Assembly (NCBI RefSeq): GCF_028209395.1
Contig: NZ_JAQLDQ010000004.1
Location: 94,611-158,610 of the forward strand
DNA from: Collinsella aerofaciens
GTDB taxonomy: Bacteria > Actinomycetota > Coriobacteriia > Coriobacteriales > Coriobacteriaceae
DNA: 64,000 nt
Direction of reading: 5' to 3'
The position numbers and the translations under genes were made by a program. The notes below the pieces were generated by a model. That model was not told the DNA's origin, searched no databases, and was given only the letters and a program-made list of their open reading frames with translations. Below are positions 45,529-55,078 of this stretch, piece by piece. The stretch's first letter is position 1. Every line of letters starts with the position of its first letter.

Positions 45529-47040
45529 TTAGCGGTAGCTGACGCTTTGCTGAGAGTCTTTCACGACTACATCGTGGGCGCCGCCTTCGACGATGGAGGT
45601 GGAGCTGACCAGTGTCAGGCGTGCCTTTTCCTGGAGCTCGGGGATCGAGAGGGCACCGCAGTTGCACATCGTGGACTTGACCTTGTAGAGCGTGCCGCCC
45701 ACGCCGTCCTTGAGGGAACCGGCGTAGGGAACGTAGGAGTCAACGCCCTCGACGAAGCTGAGCTTCGCGGCGCCGCCCAGGTCGTAGCGCTGCCAGTTGC
45801 GGGCACGCGCAGAGCCCTCGCCCCAGTACTCCTTCATGTACTGGCCGTTGACGTTGACGCGCTCGGTCGGGCTCTCGTCAAAGCGGGCGAAGTAGCGGCC
45901 CAGCATCATAAAGTCGGCGCCCATGGCAAGGGCGAGCGTCATGTGGTAGTCGTAGACGATGCCGCCGTCGGAGCACACGGGCACGTAGACACCGGTCTCC
46001 TCGTAGTACTCGTCACGGGCGCGGCAGACGTCGATCAGCGCGGTGGCCTGGCCACGGCCGATGCCCTTGGTCTCGCGGGTGATGCAAATGGAACCGCCGC
46101 CGATACCGACCTTGATGAAGTCGGCCCCGCAGTCGGCCAAGAAGCGGAAGCCCTCGGCGTCGACGACGTTACCGGCACCGACCTTGACGTCCTCGCCGTA
46201 GTTGGCGCGGATCCACTCGATGGTGCGCTTCTGCCACTCGCTGAAGCCCTCGGAAGAATCGATGCACAGGACATCGGCACCGGCCTCGATGAGCAGCGGC
46301 ACGCGCTCGGCATAGTCGCGGGTATTGATACCGGCGCCGACCATATAGCGCTTGTCGTTATCGAGCAGCTCGTTGGGGTTGGTCTTGTGGCTGTCGTAAT
46401 CCTTGCGGAAGACGATGCCCATGAGGTGATCGTTGTCGTCAACGATGGGCAGAGCGTTGAGCTTGTTGTCCCAGATGACGTCGTTGGCAACCTTGAGGCT
46501 GATGTTCTTGTCGCCCACGATAAGCTGCTCACGCGGGGTCATGAACTCGGAGACCTTCTTCTGGTGGTCATCGCGGCTGGGGCGATAGTCACGGCTGGTG
46601 ACGATGCCCAGGAGCTTGCCCTTGGGGGTGCCATCGTCGGTGACCGGCATGGTGGAGTGACCGGTCTTCTCCTTGAGCTCGATGACCTGTTCCATGGTCA
46701 TGTCGGGGGTCAGCGTGGAATCGGACTGAACAAAGCCGGCCTTGTGATCCTTGACGGCCTTGACCATGGCGGCCTCGGACTCGGGGGTCTGAGAACCGTA
46801 GATGAAGGACAGGCCGCCCTCGGTAGCGAGCGCGACACCCATGTCGACGCCCGAGACGGACTGCATGATGGCGGAAACCATGGGGATGTTCAGGGTGATT
46901 GCCGGCTTCTCACCGCGCTTAAAGCGGGTTAGCGGCGTCTTAAGAGAGACGTTGTTGGGGATGCACTGCGAGGACGAATAGCCAGGGACCAGCAGATACT
47001 CCGAAAACGTGTGGGACTCACCGGGAAAGAACGTAGCCAT
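45529..47040 (-). CDS. guaB: Inosine-5'-monophosphate dehydrogenase
   Basis: The 503-residue enzyme oxidises IMP to XMP, the committed step to GMP. A CBS pair is inserted at about residues 100-220 ([33 protein letters not shown]). The catalytic Cys loop is [13 protein letters not shown], and [13 protein letters not shown] and the flap follow. The Cys loop differs from the commoner GPGSICTT form. The start ATG has AAAAAGGAGA upstream. It is divergent from the ModE-like gene and followed by structured sequence and leuS. Confidence 0.95.
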   Translation of the reverse strand: MATFFPGESHTFSEYLLVPGYSSSQCIPNNVSLKTPLTRFKRGEKPAITLNIPMVSAIMQSVSGVDMGVALATEGGLSFIYGSQTPESEAAMVKAVKDHKAGFVQSDSTLTPDMTMEQVIELKEKTGHSTMPVTDDGTPKGKLLGIVTSRDYRPSRDDHQKKVSEFMTPREQLIVGDKNISLKVANDVIWDNKLNALPIVDDNDHLMGIVFRKDYDSHKTNPNELLDNDKRYMVGAGINTRDYAERVPLLIEAGADVLCIDSSEGFSEWQKRTIEWIRANYGEDVKVGAGNVVDAEGFRFLADCGADFIKVGIGGGSICITRETKGIGRGQATALIDVCRARDEYYEETGVYVPVCSDGGIVYDYHMTLALAMGADFMMLGRYFARFDESPTERVNVNGQYMKEYWGEGSARARNWQRYDLGGAAKLSFVEGVDSYVPYAGSLKDGVGGTLYKVKSTMCNCGALSIPELQEKARLTLVSSTSIVEGGAHDVVVKDSQQSVSYR

Positions 47041-47233
47041 GTTTCTCCTTTTTCCATGCGACCGGTCGGCTGCAGGCCTCGTAGGACCCAGCCCAACCTT
47101 GGGCGCCCAATACTGGGGAAGTATCTTAACGCACTTTGACTGCTACAATGCATGATTTAAGAAGAGCACACGAGGGTTTGACGCAGGCTTTGCGTTTGCC
47201 CAGCAAACACTTTAGCGGGGAGACGTGGAGCGT

Positions 47234-47581
47234 ATGAAGTACAAGACGACGGCAAAGTTGGTCATTCAAGCGTGCGACAAAGACCTGCCGGGCGTGTTCG
47301 GTCACGGCTGCGTCTTGCTGCTGCAGGGTATTGCCCACGAACACTCGCTCAACCGTGCCGCCAAGAGCATGGGTATGGCGTATTCCAAGGCCTGGCGCAT
47401 TGTGAACGAGGCCGAAGGACAGCTGGGCTGCAAGCTCATCGAGCGCGACGGCGCCCGCGGATCCACGCTTACCCCCGCCGGCGAGCGAGCCATAGCGGTC
47501 TACGAGGAGCTGCAGACCGACATCAACAACGTCATCGCCACCAAAGCCGACGCCCTCATCGCCAGCATCAACGCAAAGTAG
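47234..47581 (+). CDS. ModE-like winged-helix transcriptional regulator
   Basis: The protein is about 115 residues, a single LysR/ModE-type DNA-binding domain without an effector domain. Typical features are LLLQGIAHEHSLNRAAKSMGMAYSKAWRIVNEAEGQLGCKLIER and a wing ending GSTLTPAGERAI, split here over the helix-turn-helix. Such ModE N-domain proteins often regulate molybdate uptake or molybdoenzymes, but no such genes are in the window. ATG 47234 is preferred; GTG 47225 is an in-frame alternative. A TACAAT -10-like box lies at about 47145. Confidence 0.82.
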   Translation: MKYKTTAKLVIQACDKDLPGVFGHGCVLLLQGIAHEHSLNRAAKSMGMAYSKAWRIVNEAEGQLGCKLIERDGARGSTLTPAGERAIAVYEELQTDINNVIATKADALIASINAK

Positions 47582-47628
47582 TCTATTTGGTCTGATTATT
47601 GATTCGCCGCACGAACGAATTAAGACGC

Positions 47629-47792
47629 GCGCCATAAAATGGGCCTATCTACTACGTTTAGTTGAACACCCTCTACCACACCAGATTTCGTGAAAACAAA
47701 ACCGCTGGTAGACAGCTTGCCAGTTTTCAAAAAAGGCAGGTATGGTCGACCCCTAAGGGTTAAACGTAGTAGATAGGCCGTTTTCGTGGCGC
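47629..47792 (-). repeat. Palindromic-arm element, copy D
   Basis: The arms 47629-47660 and 47761-47792 are inverted repeats of 32 bases with four mismatches; the inner 19 (GGCCTATCTACTACGTTTA) are perfect. The interior, read on the minus strand, contains GTCGACCATACC and CTACCAGCGGTTTTGTTTTCA. Related strings occur at the same positions in the two elements at 60142-60399. It lies between the convergent ModE-like and PLP-homologue genes and has no coding frame. Confidence 0.7.
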
Positions 47793-47870
47793 AGTCCCCC
47801 ACGGCCCAGTCCCAAAGTAGCTAAAAAAGCCCATCCCAAAAAGACTACCCCGAGACAAGCCCCAAAATAG

Positions 47871-48863
47871 CTAGTTGCGGAGGGCGTTGTCTAGGGCGGC
47901 GGCTACGGTTAGGGGGTCGTCGGTGCCGGCGAAGAGGCGGATGGTTCCCCCCTGCTTGCCGCGTGGGGCCGAAAGGCGTGTCGTTGCACCGCCGGCGGGC
48001 GACGTGCGGAACTCCCCCGGCAATGTGTCGAACAGCTCACCCGCACTTCGCACGATAAGGTCAAACTCAACTGCCGGGCCAAAGCCGTGCTCGAGGATTC
48101 CCGTTGCAACCGCATGATCGGGATGCGAACCCAGCCCAGGATAGCGAACGTTACACACCATCTCGTTAGCAGCCAGATACTCGGCCAGAGCACGGGCGCG
48201 ATCGAAGTGCGCCTGCATGCGGGTATCGAGCGAGTCCAGCCCGCGTTCTAGCACGTCGGTCTCCTCGGCAGACAGGTCAAGCGCGGGCGCACCGCAGCCC
48301 GCAAACAACGCGTGCGCGCACTCTGCAGCGGCATCCACGCGATGGCGCTTAAGCTGCGAGCGCGCCACCGAAGCGGCGACGAGCTTGCGCGGCGCAACGC
48401 CGGCACACACGCGGTCGAGCGCCTCGAGCGAAAGCACGGCGCCCAGACGCAACGGGTTGCACCCAAAGACGCCCGACACAGTGTTATCAACCACGAGCAA
48501 CGCATGCGACTCACGAGCCGCGCGGCCCAGAGCGCGAAGGTCGGGCACACGCAGACCAAACCCGCCAATAGAGTTGACGAACCACCACAGGTGAGGCCCC
48601 TCGACCTCAAACGAAACATCAAAGCCCTCGGATGCAACAGCAAACGCCGCAACCGACGGCTCCCCCACGAGCACAACGTCGCAGGCATCAAAGCCGCGCG
48701 CAAACGCATCGGCAAAGTCGTCCGCAAAGGCCACCAAGCGATCGCCGGGCTGCACAATCCCCAGCATCGACAGCGCCGCCGGCACATGCGAGGCCGCAAC
48801 AAGACACGTTTCACGTGCGCCGGCCCTTACGGCCCAGGTCTCTTCAAGCTGCTGCACGTCCAA
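47871..48863 (-). CDS. Cys/Met-metabolism PLP-enzyme homologue lacking the PLP lysine
   Basis: The 330-residue protein has the fold-type I layout of cystathionine gamma-synthase and related enzymes: VVDNTVSGVFGCNPLRLGA at 124-142 matches the conserved cofactor Asp region (D126). The C-terminal half retains the LDSLDTRMQAHFDRA and RLSAPRGKQGGTIRLFAG blocks. Where family members have the Schiff-base lysine (S-TKY), this one reads LSLEALDR (144-151). It is also shorter than active enzymes (about 380-400 residues). It may have lost PLP chemistry. The start is TTG at 48863. It lies 33 bases after DUF4956 on the same strand. Confidence 0.75.
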   Translation of the reverse strand: MDVQQLEETWAVRAGARETCLVAASHVPAALSMLGIVQPGDRLVAFADDFADAFARGFDACDVVLVGEPSVAAFAVASEGFDVSFEVEGPHLWWFVNSIGGFGLRVPDLRALGRAARESHALLVVDNTVSGVFGCNPLRLGAVLSLEALDRVCAGVAPRKLVAASVARSQLKRHRVDAAAECAHALFAGCGAPALDLSAEETDVLERGLDSLDTRMQAHFDRARALAEYLAANEMVCNVRYPGLGSHPDHAVATGILEHGFGPAVEFDLIVRSAGELFDTLPGEFRTSPAGGATTRLSAPRGKQGGTIRLFAGTDDPLTVAAALDNALRN

Positions 48864-48896
48864 GCGACACCGCCCCTTAAATAAAACTGAACCAAA

Positions 48897-49562
48897 CTAG
48901 CCGTGATATTCGCCGTTGTACTGGATGAGCGTCAGGTCCTCAACGCCATCGAGCGCGCGGATGGCGTCGGCGTAGGGCATGTCCACACCGTCCGAGAAGA
49001 CCTCGACGGCCATCTCGACCTTGTCACCGCGCATCGTCTTGGATTTGACGGTGAACTTGGTGCGTCCAAACGCGCGAACGATATCATCGCCGGTGGTCTG
49101 CCCCGTGTAGTGGATGACCATCATGTACACGCGTGCCTTGTCCTGGTGGCTCGCAAAGCCAGCGATCATCACCACGATCACCACTGCCGTGAGTCCTACG
49201 AGCGCATACATGCCGGCGCCCGCCGTAATGCCCGTGGTAATGGCCCAAAACAGATACAGCAGGTCGAGCGGGTCCTTGACCGCCGTACGGTAGCGGACGA
49301 TAGACAGAGCACCGACCATACCGAGCGAGATGACCACATTCGTCGAGATCGCGAGCGTGACCATGCAGGTGAGCACGCACATGCCCACGAGCGTTACAGC
49401 AAAACTGCGCGAATAGACCACGCCGGTAAAAAAGAGCTTGTACACGTAATAGATCAGGATGCCCATGGCGAGCGCCACAAGCAGCGAAAGGCCGATCTTG
49501 GCAGGGTCGACCTGGCCAAACGCCTCCAAGACGGAGTTCTTAAAAAAGTCCCTGGTGCTCAT
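48897..49562 (-). CDS. DUF4956 membrane protein
   Basis: The 221-residue protein has four hydrophobic segments in its first 135 residues and a soluble C-terminal domain of about 85 residues (KFTVKSKTMRGDKVEMAVEV). The intermembrane motif ISLGMVGALSIVRYRTAVKDP is characteristic of DUF4956. Members are regularly encoded beside VTC-domain and CotH genes, as here, but the function is unproven. It lies three bases after the VTC gene and is the last clear member of the Pel-linked operon. Confidence 0.85.
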   Translation of the reverse strand: MSTRDFFKNSVLEAFGQVDPAKIGLSLLVALAMGILIYYVYKLFFTGVVYSRSFAVTLVGMCVLTCMVTLAISTNVVISLGMVGALSIVRYRTAVKDPLDLLYLFWAITTGITAGAGMYALVGLTAVVIVVMIAGFASHQDKARVYMMVIHYTGQTTGDDIVRAFGRTKFTVKSKTMRGDKVEMAVEVFSDGVDMPYADAIRALDGVEDLTLIQYNGEYHG

Positions 49563-49565
49563 GGT

Positions 49566-50357
49566 CTAAATATCCCCTCGGTTCCCAAAATCCGATTCCC
49601 AGTAGTTAAAACCGCGCAGGTAGGCGGTCTTGTCATAACACAGGCAGTACTTAGAGACCGCCGTGAGTTCGGCCGCACCTGGCGGCACCATATCGCGCAC
49701 CAGCTGTGGGCAAAACTCGGTAAACTTGATCTCCATCACCAGCTTGCCGGGCTCCAGCACGGGCAACGCGGGCAACGTCGCGTCAAAGATGTCAAAGCTT
49801 CCCACCGCCGCACGCACGTTGCTATCAAAGGTAATGCGCACGGTGCCCTCGTCCATCACCCACGGCTCACGCTCGTAGTCCACGATGGTCCGCGGGCGCA
49901 TCATGTTGCAGATGCACTCGATGTAGAACTCGCGACAGAGCGGATAAGGGCTCCTCAGCAAAAAGTCGTAGTCGCCGGCCAGAATCTGCTCAAACTCGCC
50001 ACGCGTGAGTGGCGCGTCCTCCTTGTAGATCCAGCTGCCGTACTTCTTTTTGCGCTCGAGCTTAATCACCTTGTCGCCGCCGTTATAGATGCGCACGCGA
50101 TATTTTTTTCGCATAAGAATACCGGCGTCTTTTTCCTCGTAGGCCGAGTTGCAGTAGTCGTCAAAGTACAGGCTGCGAATGGTGTAAACACCCGCCCGCG
50201 CATACTTGTCCAGTTTAAAAACCGGCGCCATGCGGCAGGCAAGCGCAGCGTGCTCGCCCTCGTTAATGAGATATTTGAGCTCGTGGCGGTAACGCTCCTG
50301 CGTGGCGCGTGCGGGCGGGGCCGCCAAGCGCTCAAGCAGCGCGCTAGCCCTCCTCAT
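49566..50357 (-). CDS. VTC-domain polyphosphate polymerase-like protein
   Basis: The 263-residue soluble protein has the VTC tunnel fold. Basic strands are RHELKYLI, YTIRSLYFDD, KYRVRIYNG and IKLERKKK; RPRTIVDYEREPW, VMEIKFTEFCP and a closing SKYCL follow. In yeast Vtc4 this domain makes polyphosphate from ATP. Bacterial versions are uncharacterised or act on phosphorylated substrates. The start overlaps the cotH end by 14 bases, with GGAGG before the ATG. Confidence 0.85.
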   Translation of the reverse strand: MRRASALLERLAAPPARATQERYRHELKYLINEGEHAALACRMAPVFKLDKYARAGVYTIRSLYFDDYCNSAYEEKDAGILMRKKYRVRIYNGGDKVIKLERKKKYGSWIYKEDAPLTRGEFEQILAGDYDFLLRSPYPLCREFYIECICNMMRPRTIVDYEREPWVMDEGTVRITFDSNVRAAVGSFDIFDATLPALPVLEPGKLVMEIKFTEFCPQLVRDMVPPGAAELTAVSKYCLCYDKTAYLRGFNYWESDFGNRGDI

Positions 50358-52113
50358 ACGTGTCCTCCACGACCTTACCGCCGTCTTGCACGTAAAAACA
50401 CTTCATGCCGTAGTGTTTGCCGTCGTCGGTCACATAGTAGTCAAACGCATCTTGGGCATAGCCGTCTGAGTTGGTGGCGCGCACGCGCACAAAATACTGG
50501 CCGGCATCGGGCGCATCACAGGTCACCTCGGGAAGCAGCACGTCCTCAGCCTTAAAAAGCACGTCGCTTATGGCATAGTCGCGCGCCAGCTCCACGGTAT
50601 AGCGAACGTCACGCGCCTTAAAGTCGTAGGACGCATCCCAGTTAATGCGCAGCTTACCGTTATCAATCTGCGGCACGCCAATGTAGAACGGCATGGGCTT
50701 TTTATAGCTCTCGCGAAAGCTCTTATAGTTCTCCTCGATCTCGTAGGGAATCGCCGCGGCAATCTGCTCGTATTCGTCCTTGGTGACAGGCAGATTGTCG
50801 ATATCGGGCGAAGCAAAGACCAGCGATTCGGTAACCTCGCGATAATGTTTGATCATCTTGCTCAGGCGCGCCTCGGTCATATACGAGCGCAGGTCCTTGA
50901 CGGCGCGGTCGAGCTCGCTGCGGAACGATTTGCTGCGCAGCGCACGATTGAACAGTACGTTGCCCCAGTAGTTGCTTGCGCCGCGCTCCCAGCTCGCGTA
51001 GTCCGAAAACCCGGTAAGAGAAAGCTCCAGCTTGCGCAGCATGCCGTCGTTGTCCCAATCGAGGATGTACCACGTATTGGAGTTGAGCGGGCTGTACAGA
51101 TAGCAGTTACGGTTCTGCGTATCGCAGTTGCCCGTCAGAATCTGAAACGCCAGCCAATAGACCAGGTTCTCGGTATCAAAGTAGGTGTCGAGTACGTCAT
51201 CGATCTTTTGCGATTCGTCGTTGAGCTCATCGAGCATCTCGATGAGCTTGGTGTGGTCCGAATCGCCCTTAATCTCGAGCATGCCCTCAAAGCTTGCCTG
51301 ATTGTAGTCGGGATCGTCGGCAAGCTTAATGGTGTCCTCGTAGCGATGGAAATCAAAGCTGTTCACCTTGTACAGGTGCCCGCTCTTATCCAGGCCATGT
51401 GCCTTAAGCGCCGTCTTGTTGAGCTGCTCCACCTGCGTAAACAGGCCGTAGTCCTCAAAGGTATCGTTGGACTTTTCAGTCTGGTCGCACACCCACAGAT
51501 GCACAAACTGCGTGCGCAGGCCCATCATCTGGGGGATTCCACGGATAAGGTCGTAGGCCATCTTGTTGCGAAAACGCATACCTTCGCCCATGTGCTTGTT
51601 GAGCGCAATCGCGCGCTGTTGGCGCCAGGTACCCTTGCCCTTTTTGAGCTCCACCTTGTAATTCTTTTGCGTGTAGGAGCTCGATGTCTGGCCGCGCACC
51701 TGCACGGTGGCATTGGGCGCTTCCTCGCCATAGCCAACCTCGCCGGCCACCGGGCCGTCTTCGTCGCCCGGCTGCAGCAGACCCATAACCTGATAGCGCG
51801 TCACGCCCATGTCGGCATAGTCGTAGACCGAGTACGTGTTGATCTCGGCCCAGCTGTGGTCGGTGTTCTCGGAACTGTTGCCGCGCGAGACCGTCAGGTA
51901 CATGGTCACGATGCCCGAGTCGTCGTAGACCTCGTACAGCTCGTCTTTATCGCGTAGGTGCTTGGTACCGTCCGAGGACTCGGCCTTTTTAATCTTGTCC
52001 TGCTTTTTGACCTTTTTGGTCGAGGAATCTTCCTGCACCGAGCAGCCCGAAAGCAACAGCGTACCGGCAGCCGCCTCAAACAGGCGACGGCGAGACATCA
52101 TCCTATCGGTCAT
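50344..52113 (-). CDS. CotH-family kinase-like lipoprotein
   Basis: The 589-residue protein has a twin-Arg-like, lipobox-bearing signal (SRRRLFEAAAGTLLLSGC, C24 lipidated) and a basic linker. The CotH domain has RGQTSSSYTQKNYKVEL (candidate ATP-binding Lys), YGLFTQVEQLNK and YILDWDNDGML (metal Asp residues). A Fn3-like C-terminal segment follows (about 510-570). CotH of Bacillus phosphorylates coat proteins, so a surface kinase is inferred. The start is ATG 52113 after GGGGAGG, inside the end of pelG (11-base overlap), so it is translated with the Pel genes. Confidence 0.85.
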   Translation of the reverse strand: MTDRMMSRRRLFEAAAGTLLLSGCSVQEDSSTKKVKKQDKIKKAESSDGTKHLRDKDELYEVYDDSGIVTMYLTVSRGNSSENTDHSWAEINTYSVYDYADMGVTRYQVMGLLQPGDEDGPVAGEVGYGEEAPNATVQVRGQTSSSYTQKNYKVELKKGKGTWRQQRAIALNKHMGEGMRFRNKMAYDLIRGIPQMMGLRTQFVHLWVCDQTEKSNDTFEDYGLFTQVEQLNKTALKAHGLDKSGHLYKVNSFDFHRYEDTIKLADDPDYNQASFEGMLEIKGDSDHTKLIEMLDELNDESQKIDDVLDTYFDTENLVYWLAFQILTGNCDTQNRNCYLYSPLNSNTWYILDWDNDGMLRKLELSLTGFSDYASWERGASNYWGNVLFNRALRSKSFRSELDRAVKDLRSYMTEARLSKMIKHYREVTESLVFASPDIDNLPVTKDEYEQIAAAIPYEIEENYKSFRESYKKPMPFYIGVPQIDNGKLRINWDASYDFKARDVRYTVELARDYAISDVLFKAEDVLLPEVTCDAPDAGQYFVRVRATNSDGYAQDAFDYYVTDDGKHYGMKCFYVQDGGKVVEDTYEEG

Positions 52114-53647
52114 CAGAACCTCCCCAATGGTTGCGATACACACGGACCACCGTGCGCTCAAAAGCGCCATGCGGCTCACCCTTATGGCGGCCTTCTTCAT
52201 AGCGCTGCTCGGCACGGTCGAGCAAGCGACCCAACTCCGTAAAGCGACCCGTTTTGTCGGTCGCCACCATGGGCTGCTGACTCAGGATACGATACGGTAA
52301 GTTGGCAGTATAGGTATCGAGCCGCAACAGCGCCACGATAAAAAACACCGCCGCACCCAACAAAAAGCCAAAGCCATAAAACTGCTGCGGCAAAAGCAGC
52401 GACACGGCAGTCGCCAGCCCGGCCACACCGGCAAACAGGCCAGAGGCCAGCACGGCTCCCTTGTAGTCGGTAAAGTACAGCAAGATGAGCATCACCGTAT
52501 TGCCCACGGCATACAGGCCATAGCCCACGCATAGCGTGCGAAAATACCCGTGCATAAGGTTGTTAAAGCCCAGCGGTAGGGCCGAGAGTACCGTGGTCTC
52601 GAGCGAAATGACCGCCGCGGTCACAAACAGCTGCTTGAGCGCGCAAAAGCGTAGTTCGCTATTGAGCGTGGCAAGCATTTCCTCCTCGGCCACCACAATG
52701 TCGCCCACCACGCCACCGTCGTTGAACAGGCTGTAGTAGTCGCGGTAGCGCGGATAGAAATTGACCTCGACCGAGACCACAAAGTTGACGGACGTGACCA
52801 GGATCGTCAAAAACGCGATGAGCGCCGGCACATCGTGGTAGGGCGCGCCATAAAACAAGCCCTTGACCTGCACGCCAATGGGACCGGCCCAAATAATCAC
52901 CAGGTGCGCAAAGAGCCCCAGGTTGGTAAACAGGCCCGTGAGCGCCAGCGGCATAAACTGATCGAGCCATTGCAAAAAGAGCCAGGGGCTGCGGTCACTC
53001 TGCGGAAAATACCGGTAAAGCAGCACCACGTCCCAGACGAGCATGACGCCGTAGCCCAGAGCAACTGATGCCAACAGGCCCTCGACCGGCGGCAGCCCCA
53101 GTGCCAGCACGGCCAGGGCGCACAGGCACGCCACACCAATGGCAGCCGCAAAGCTGCACAGGATACCGCGGTAATCTTTGATGGCCGTGAGGTAGCTCAT
53201 GCCATTCCAGTTGACGATCATAATGTTGAACAGCCACAGGCACAGCAGCCCCTGCAGCAGCGTGGCGCCCGAGAACAGCAAAAAGACGCCGTAGAGCACC
53301 GTGCCCGCAACGAGCATGATGGCATTAGATCCCCAAAACGAAGGCAGGATCTCATCCTCGCGCTCGGCAAAGAGCATGTCGGCCAAAAAGCGCGTGACCG
53401 GCATGGAGAAAAAGCTTGTGAGCGTGAGCGATGCCAGCAGCGTATAGGTCACCATGCACACCAGCAGATCCTGGTTGGCGCGGCCCACACCCCACAGACC
53501 GCACAGCACCAAGATACCCACCTGGAGCAGCACGCCAAGCAGCATGGGGCCCGTGCACACAATGCCGGCGTAGCCATAGGCGCGCATCGTAGCAAACAGA
53601 CCCTTGCGCCTAAACAGGCGTTTGAGCTCAAAACCGATTCCGGCCAC
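52103..53647 (-). CDS. pelG: Pel polysaccharide export membrane protein PelG
   Basis: The 514-residue flippase-like protein has about 12 transmembrane helices and the family start AGIGFELKRLFRRKG. PelG is thought to move the Pel polymer (GalNAc/GlcNAc-type) across the membrane with PelD, PelE and PelF. Its GTG start lies three bases after pelF, with GGGGAG upstream. A polar tail of about 40 residues follows the last helix. Confidence 0.9.
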   Translation of the reverse strand: MAGIGFELKRLFRRKGLFATMRAYGYAGIVCTGPMLLGVLLQVGILVLCGLWGVGRANQDLLVCMVTYTLLASLTLTSFFSMPVTRFLADMLFAEREDEILPSFWGSNAIMLVAGTVLYGVFLLFSGATLLQGLLCLWLFNIMIVNWNGMSYLTAIKDYRGILCSFAAAIGVACLCALAVLALGLPPVEGLLASVALGYGVMLVWDVVLLYRYFPQSDRSPWLFLQWLDQFMPLALTGLFTNLGLFAHLVIIWAGPIGVQVKGLFYGAPYHDVPALIAFLTILVTSVNFVVSVEVNFYPRYRDYYSLFNDGGVVGDIVVAEEEMLATLNSELRFCALKQLFVTAAVISLETTVLSALPLGFNNLMHGYFRTLCVGYGLYAVGNTVMLILLYFTDYKGAVLASGLFAGVAGLATAVSLLLPQQFYGFGFLLGAAVFFIVALLRLDTYTANLPYRILSQQPMVATDKTGRFTELGRLLDRAEQRYEEGRHKGEPHGAFERTVVRVYRNHWGGSDDR

Positions 53648-53650
53648 CGG

Positions 53651-55078
53651 CTACTCCCCCTCTCTGGGCAGGTTAAACGCACACGCCGTCTCGTCGTACA
53701 GCGCGCGATAGTTGGCGAGCATCTGCTCGTGCAAAAAGTACGTGGCAACGCGACGCTGCCCGCGCTCCCCCATCTCAATGCGACGGGCGCGGCTCACGCA
53801 CATGCGCTCCATGGCATCGGCCAAGCCCTTGCGATACATGGGCGGCGTCACAAAACCCGCCACGCCAAAGTCGTCGCCCGGGGCGCCTTCGAGCAGCTCG
53901 CGACAGCAGCCCACCTCGGTCGTCACGCAGGGACGGCGCGCTGCAAGCGACTCCAGCACGCTGAGCGGCTGGCCCTCGGAGATGCTCGTCAAAATGGTAA
54001 AGTCGAGCTTTTCCATGTACTCGACCACGTTGACGCGGCCGGTAAAGATCAGGTCGCGCACGCCCAGGGTCTCAACCAGCGCATGGCATTCGGCCCCGTA
54101 CTCCTCATCGTCCACGCCGCCCATAATGTGCAGGCGCACGCGAGGCAGGCGCTCGTGCAGCTCAAAGAAGGCATAGATCATGGTCTTGACGTCCTTGATG
54201 GGCGCCAGGCGCACCACCGCGCCAATGTCCACCCAGCCGTCATCGGGCTTTAAGGGGATGTCTTTAAAGCGATCGAACTGGATGCCATTAGGGATGACCA
54301 GGCATTTGTCCGCATCGCAGCCCATATCGATCTGCGTCTTGCGGGCGTTATGGAACAAACTCGTCACGCGGAAGGCGCGGCGGTAGATCTCCTCCGAAAG
54401 CAGGTAGAAAAAGCGAATCCAGCGATCCTTAAACGACGGCACCACCCAGTCAGCGCGAATGATCTCTTCCTCGCGCTCGCGGGTATAGATGCCATGCTCG
54501 GTCAGCAGCACCGGCGCATGGTGAACGCTTGAGCCCAGGCAGGCGAGCAGGCCACCGTAGCCGGTCGAGATGGCATGGTACACATCGGCCACCGGCACCT
54601 CGCTGCCCAACAGGTAGAGCACAGGAAGCAACATGGAGCGCATGGTGTGGAATGCATCGGCAAAGGGCGTGTAGGGGTACTCGGCCAGGCACACGTCGCG
54701 GAAGATGTCCATAAACGTTCGGCTCTGCAAAAACGAGAGCGGATGCACGCGACGGCGCTGAAAGATATCGAACAGCACGTCCCAGTCCGGATTGGAGAGC
54801 GACACCAGGCGGCGTAGCGCCTCGCGCTCGCGGTCGTTAAAACTGGTTTCATGTTGCTCGCCCGATAGGCGCAGGGCATCGTCTAGAAACACCTCGTGCA
54901 CCTCGACCACGTTGCCGGGCAGCTCGTAGACAAACTTGCCGCGGTCGACAGCATGCGCGCCAATCACCCACAGCACAAACTCGTACTCGGGCATGGCCTG
55001 TATGTAGCCGTGCATCCAGGTGGACACGCCGCCGTGCACATAGGGGTAGCAACCCTCGAGTACCAAGCAGATTCTCAT
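53651..55078 (-). CDS. pelF: Pel polysaccharide glycosyltransferase PelF (GT4)
   Basis: The 475-residue cytoplasmic glycosyltransferase polymerises UDP-linked sugars. The GT4 fold is seen in the N-terminal LVLEGCYPYVHGGVSTWMH and in EHGIYTREREEEI. A C-terminal half with IGAVVRLAPIKDVKTMIYAF and the E-X7-E region of LTSISEGQPLSVLESLAARRP follows. The EHGIYTRERE signature is specific for PelF. The ATG overlaps the upstream gene by four bases. Confidence 0.92.
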   Translation of the reverse strand: MRICLVLEGCYPYVHGGVSTWMHGYIQAMPEYEFVLWVIGAHAVDRGKFVYELPGNVVEVHEVFLDDALRLSGEQHETSFNDREREALRRLVSLSNPDWDVLFDIFQRRRVHPLSFLQSRTFMDIFRDVCLAEYPYTPFADAFHTMRSMLLPVLYLLGSEVPVADVYHAISTGYGGLLACLGSSVHHAPVLLTEHGIYTREREEEIIRADWVVPSFKDRWIRFFYLLSEEIYRRAFRVTSLFHNARKTQIDMGCDADKCLVIPNGIQFDRFKDIPLKPDDGWVDIGAVVRLAPIKDVKTMIYAFFELHERLPRVRLHIMGGVDDEEYGAECHALVETLGVRDLIFTGRVNVVEYMEKLDFTILTSISEGQPLSVLESLAARRPCVTTEVGCCRELLEGAPGDDFGVAGFVTPPMYRKGLADAMERMCVSRARRIEMGERGQRRVATYFLHEQMLANYRALYDETACAFNLPREGE

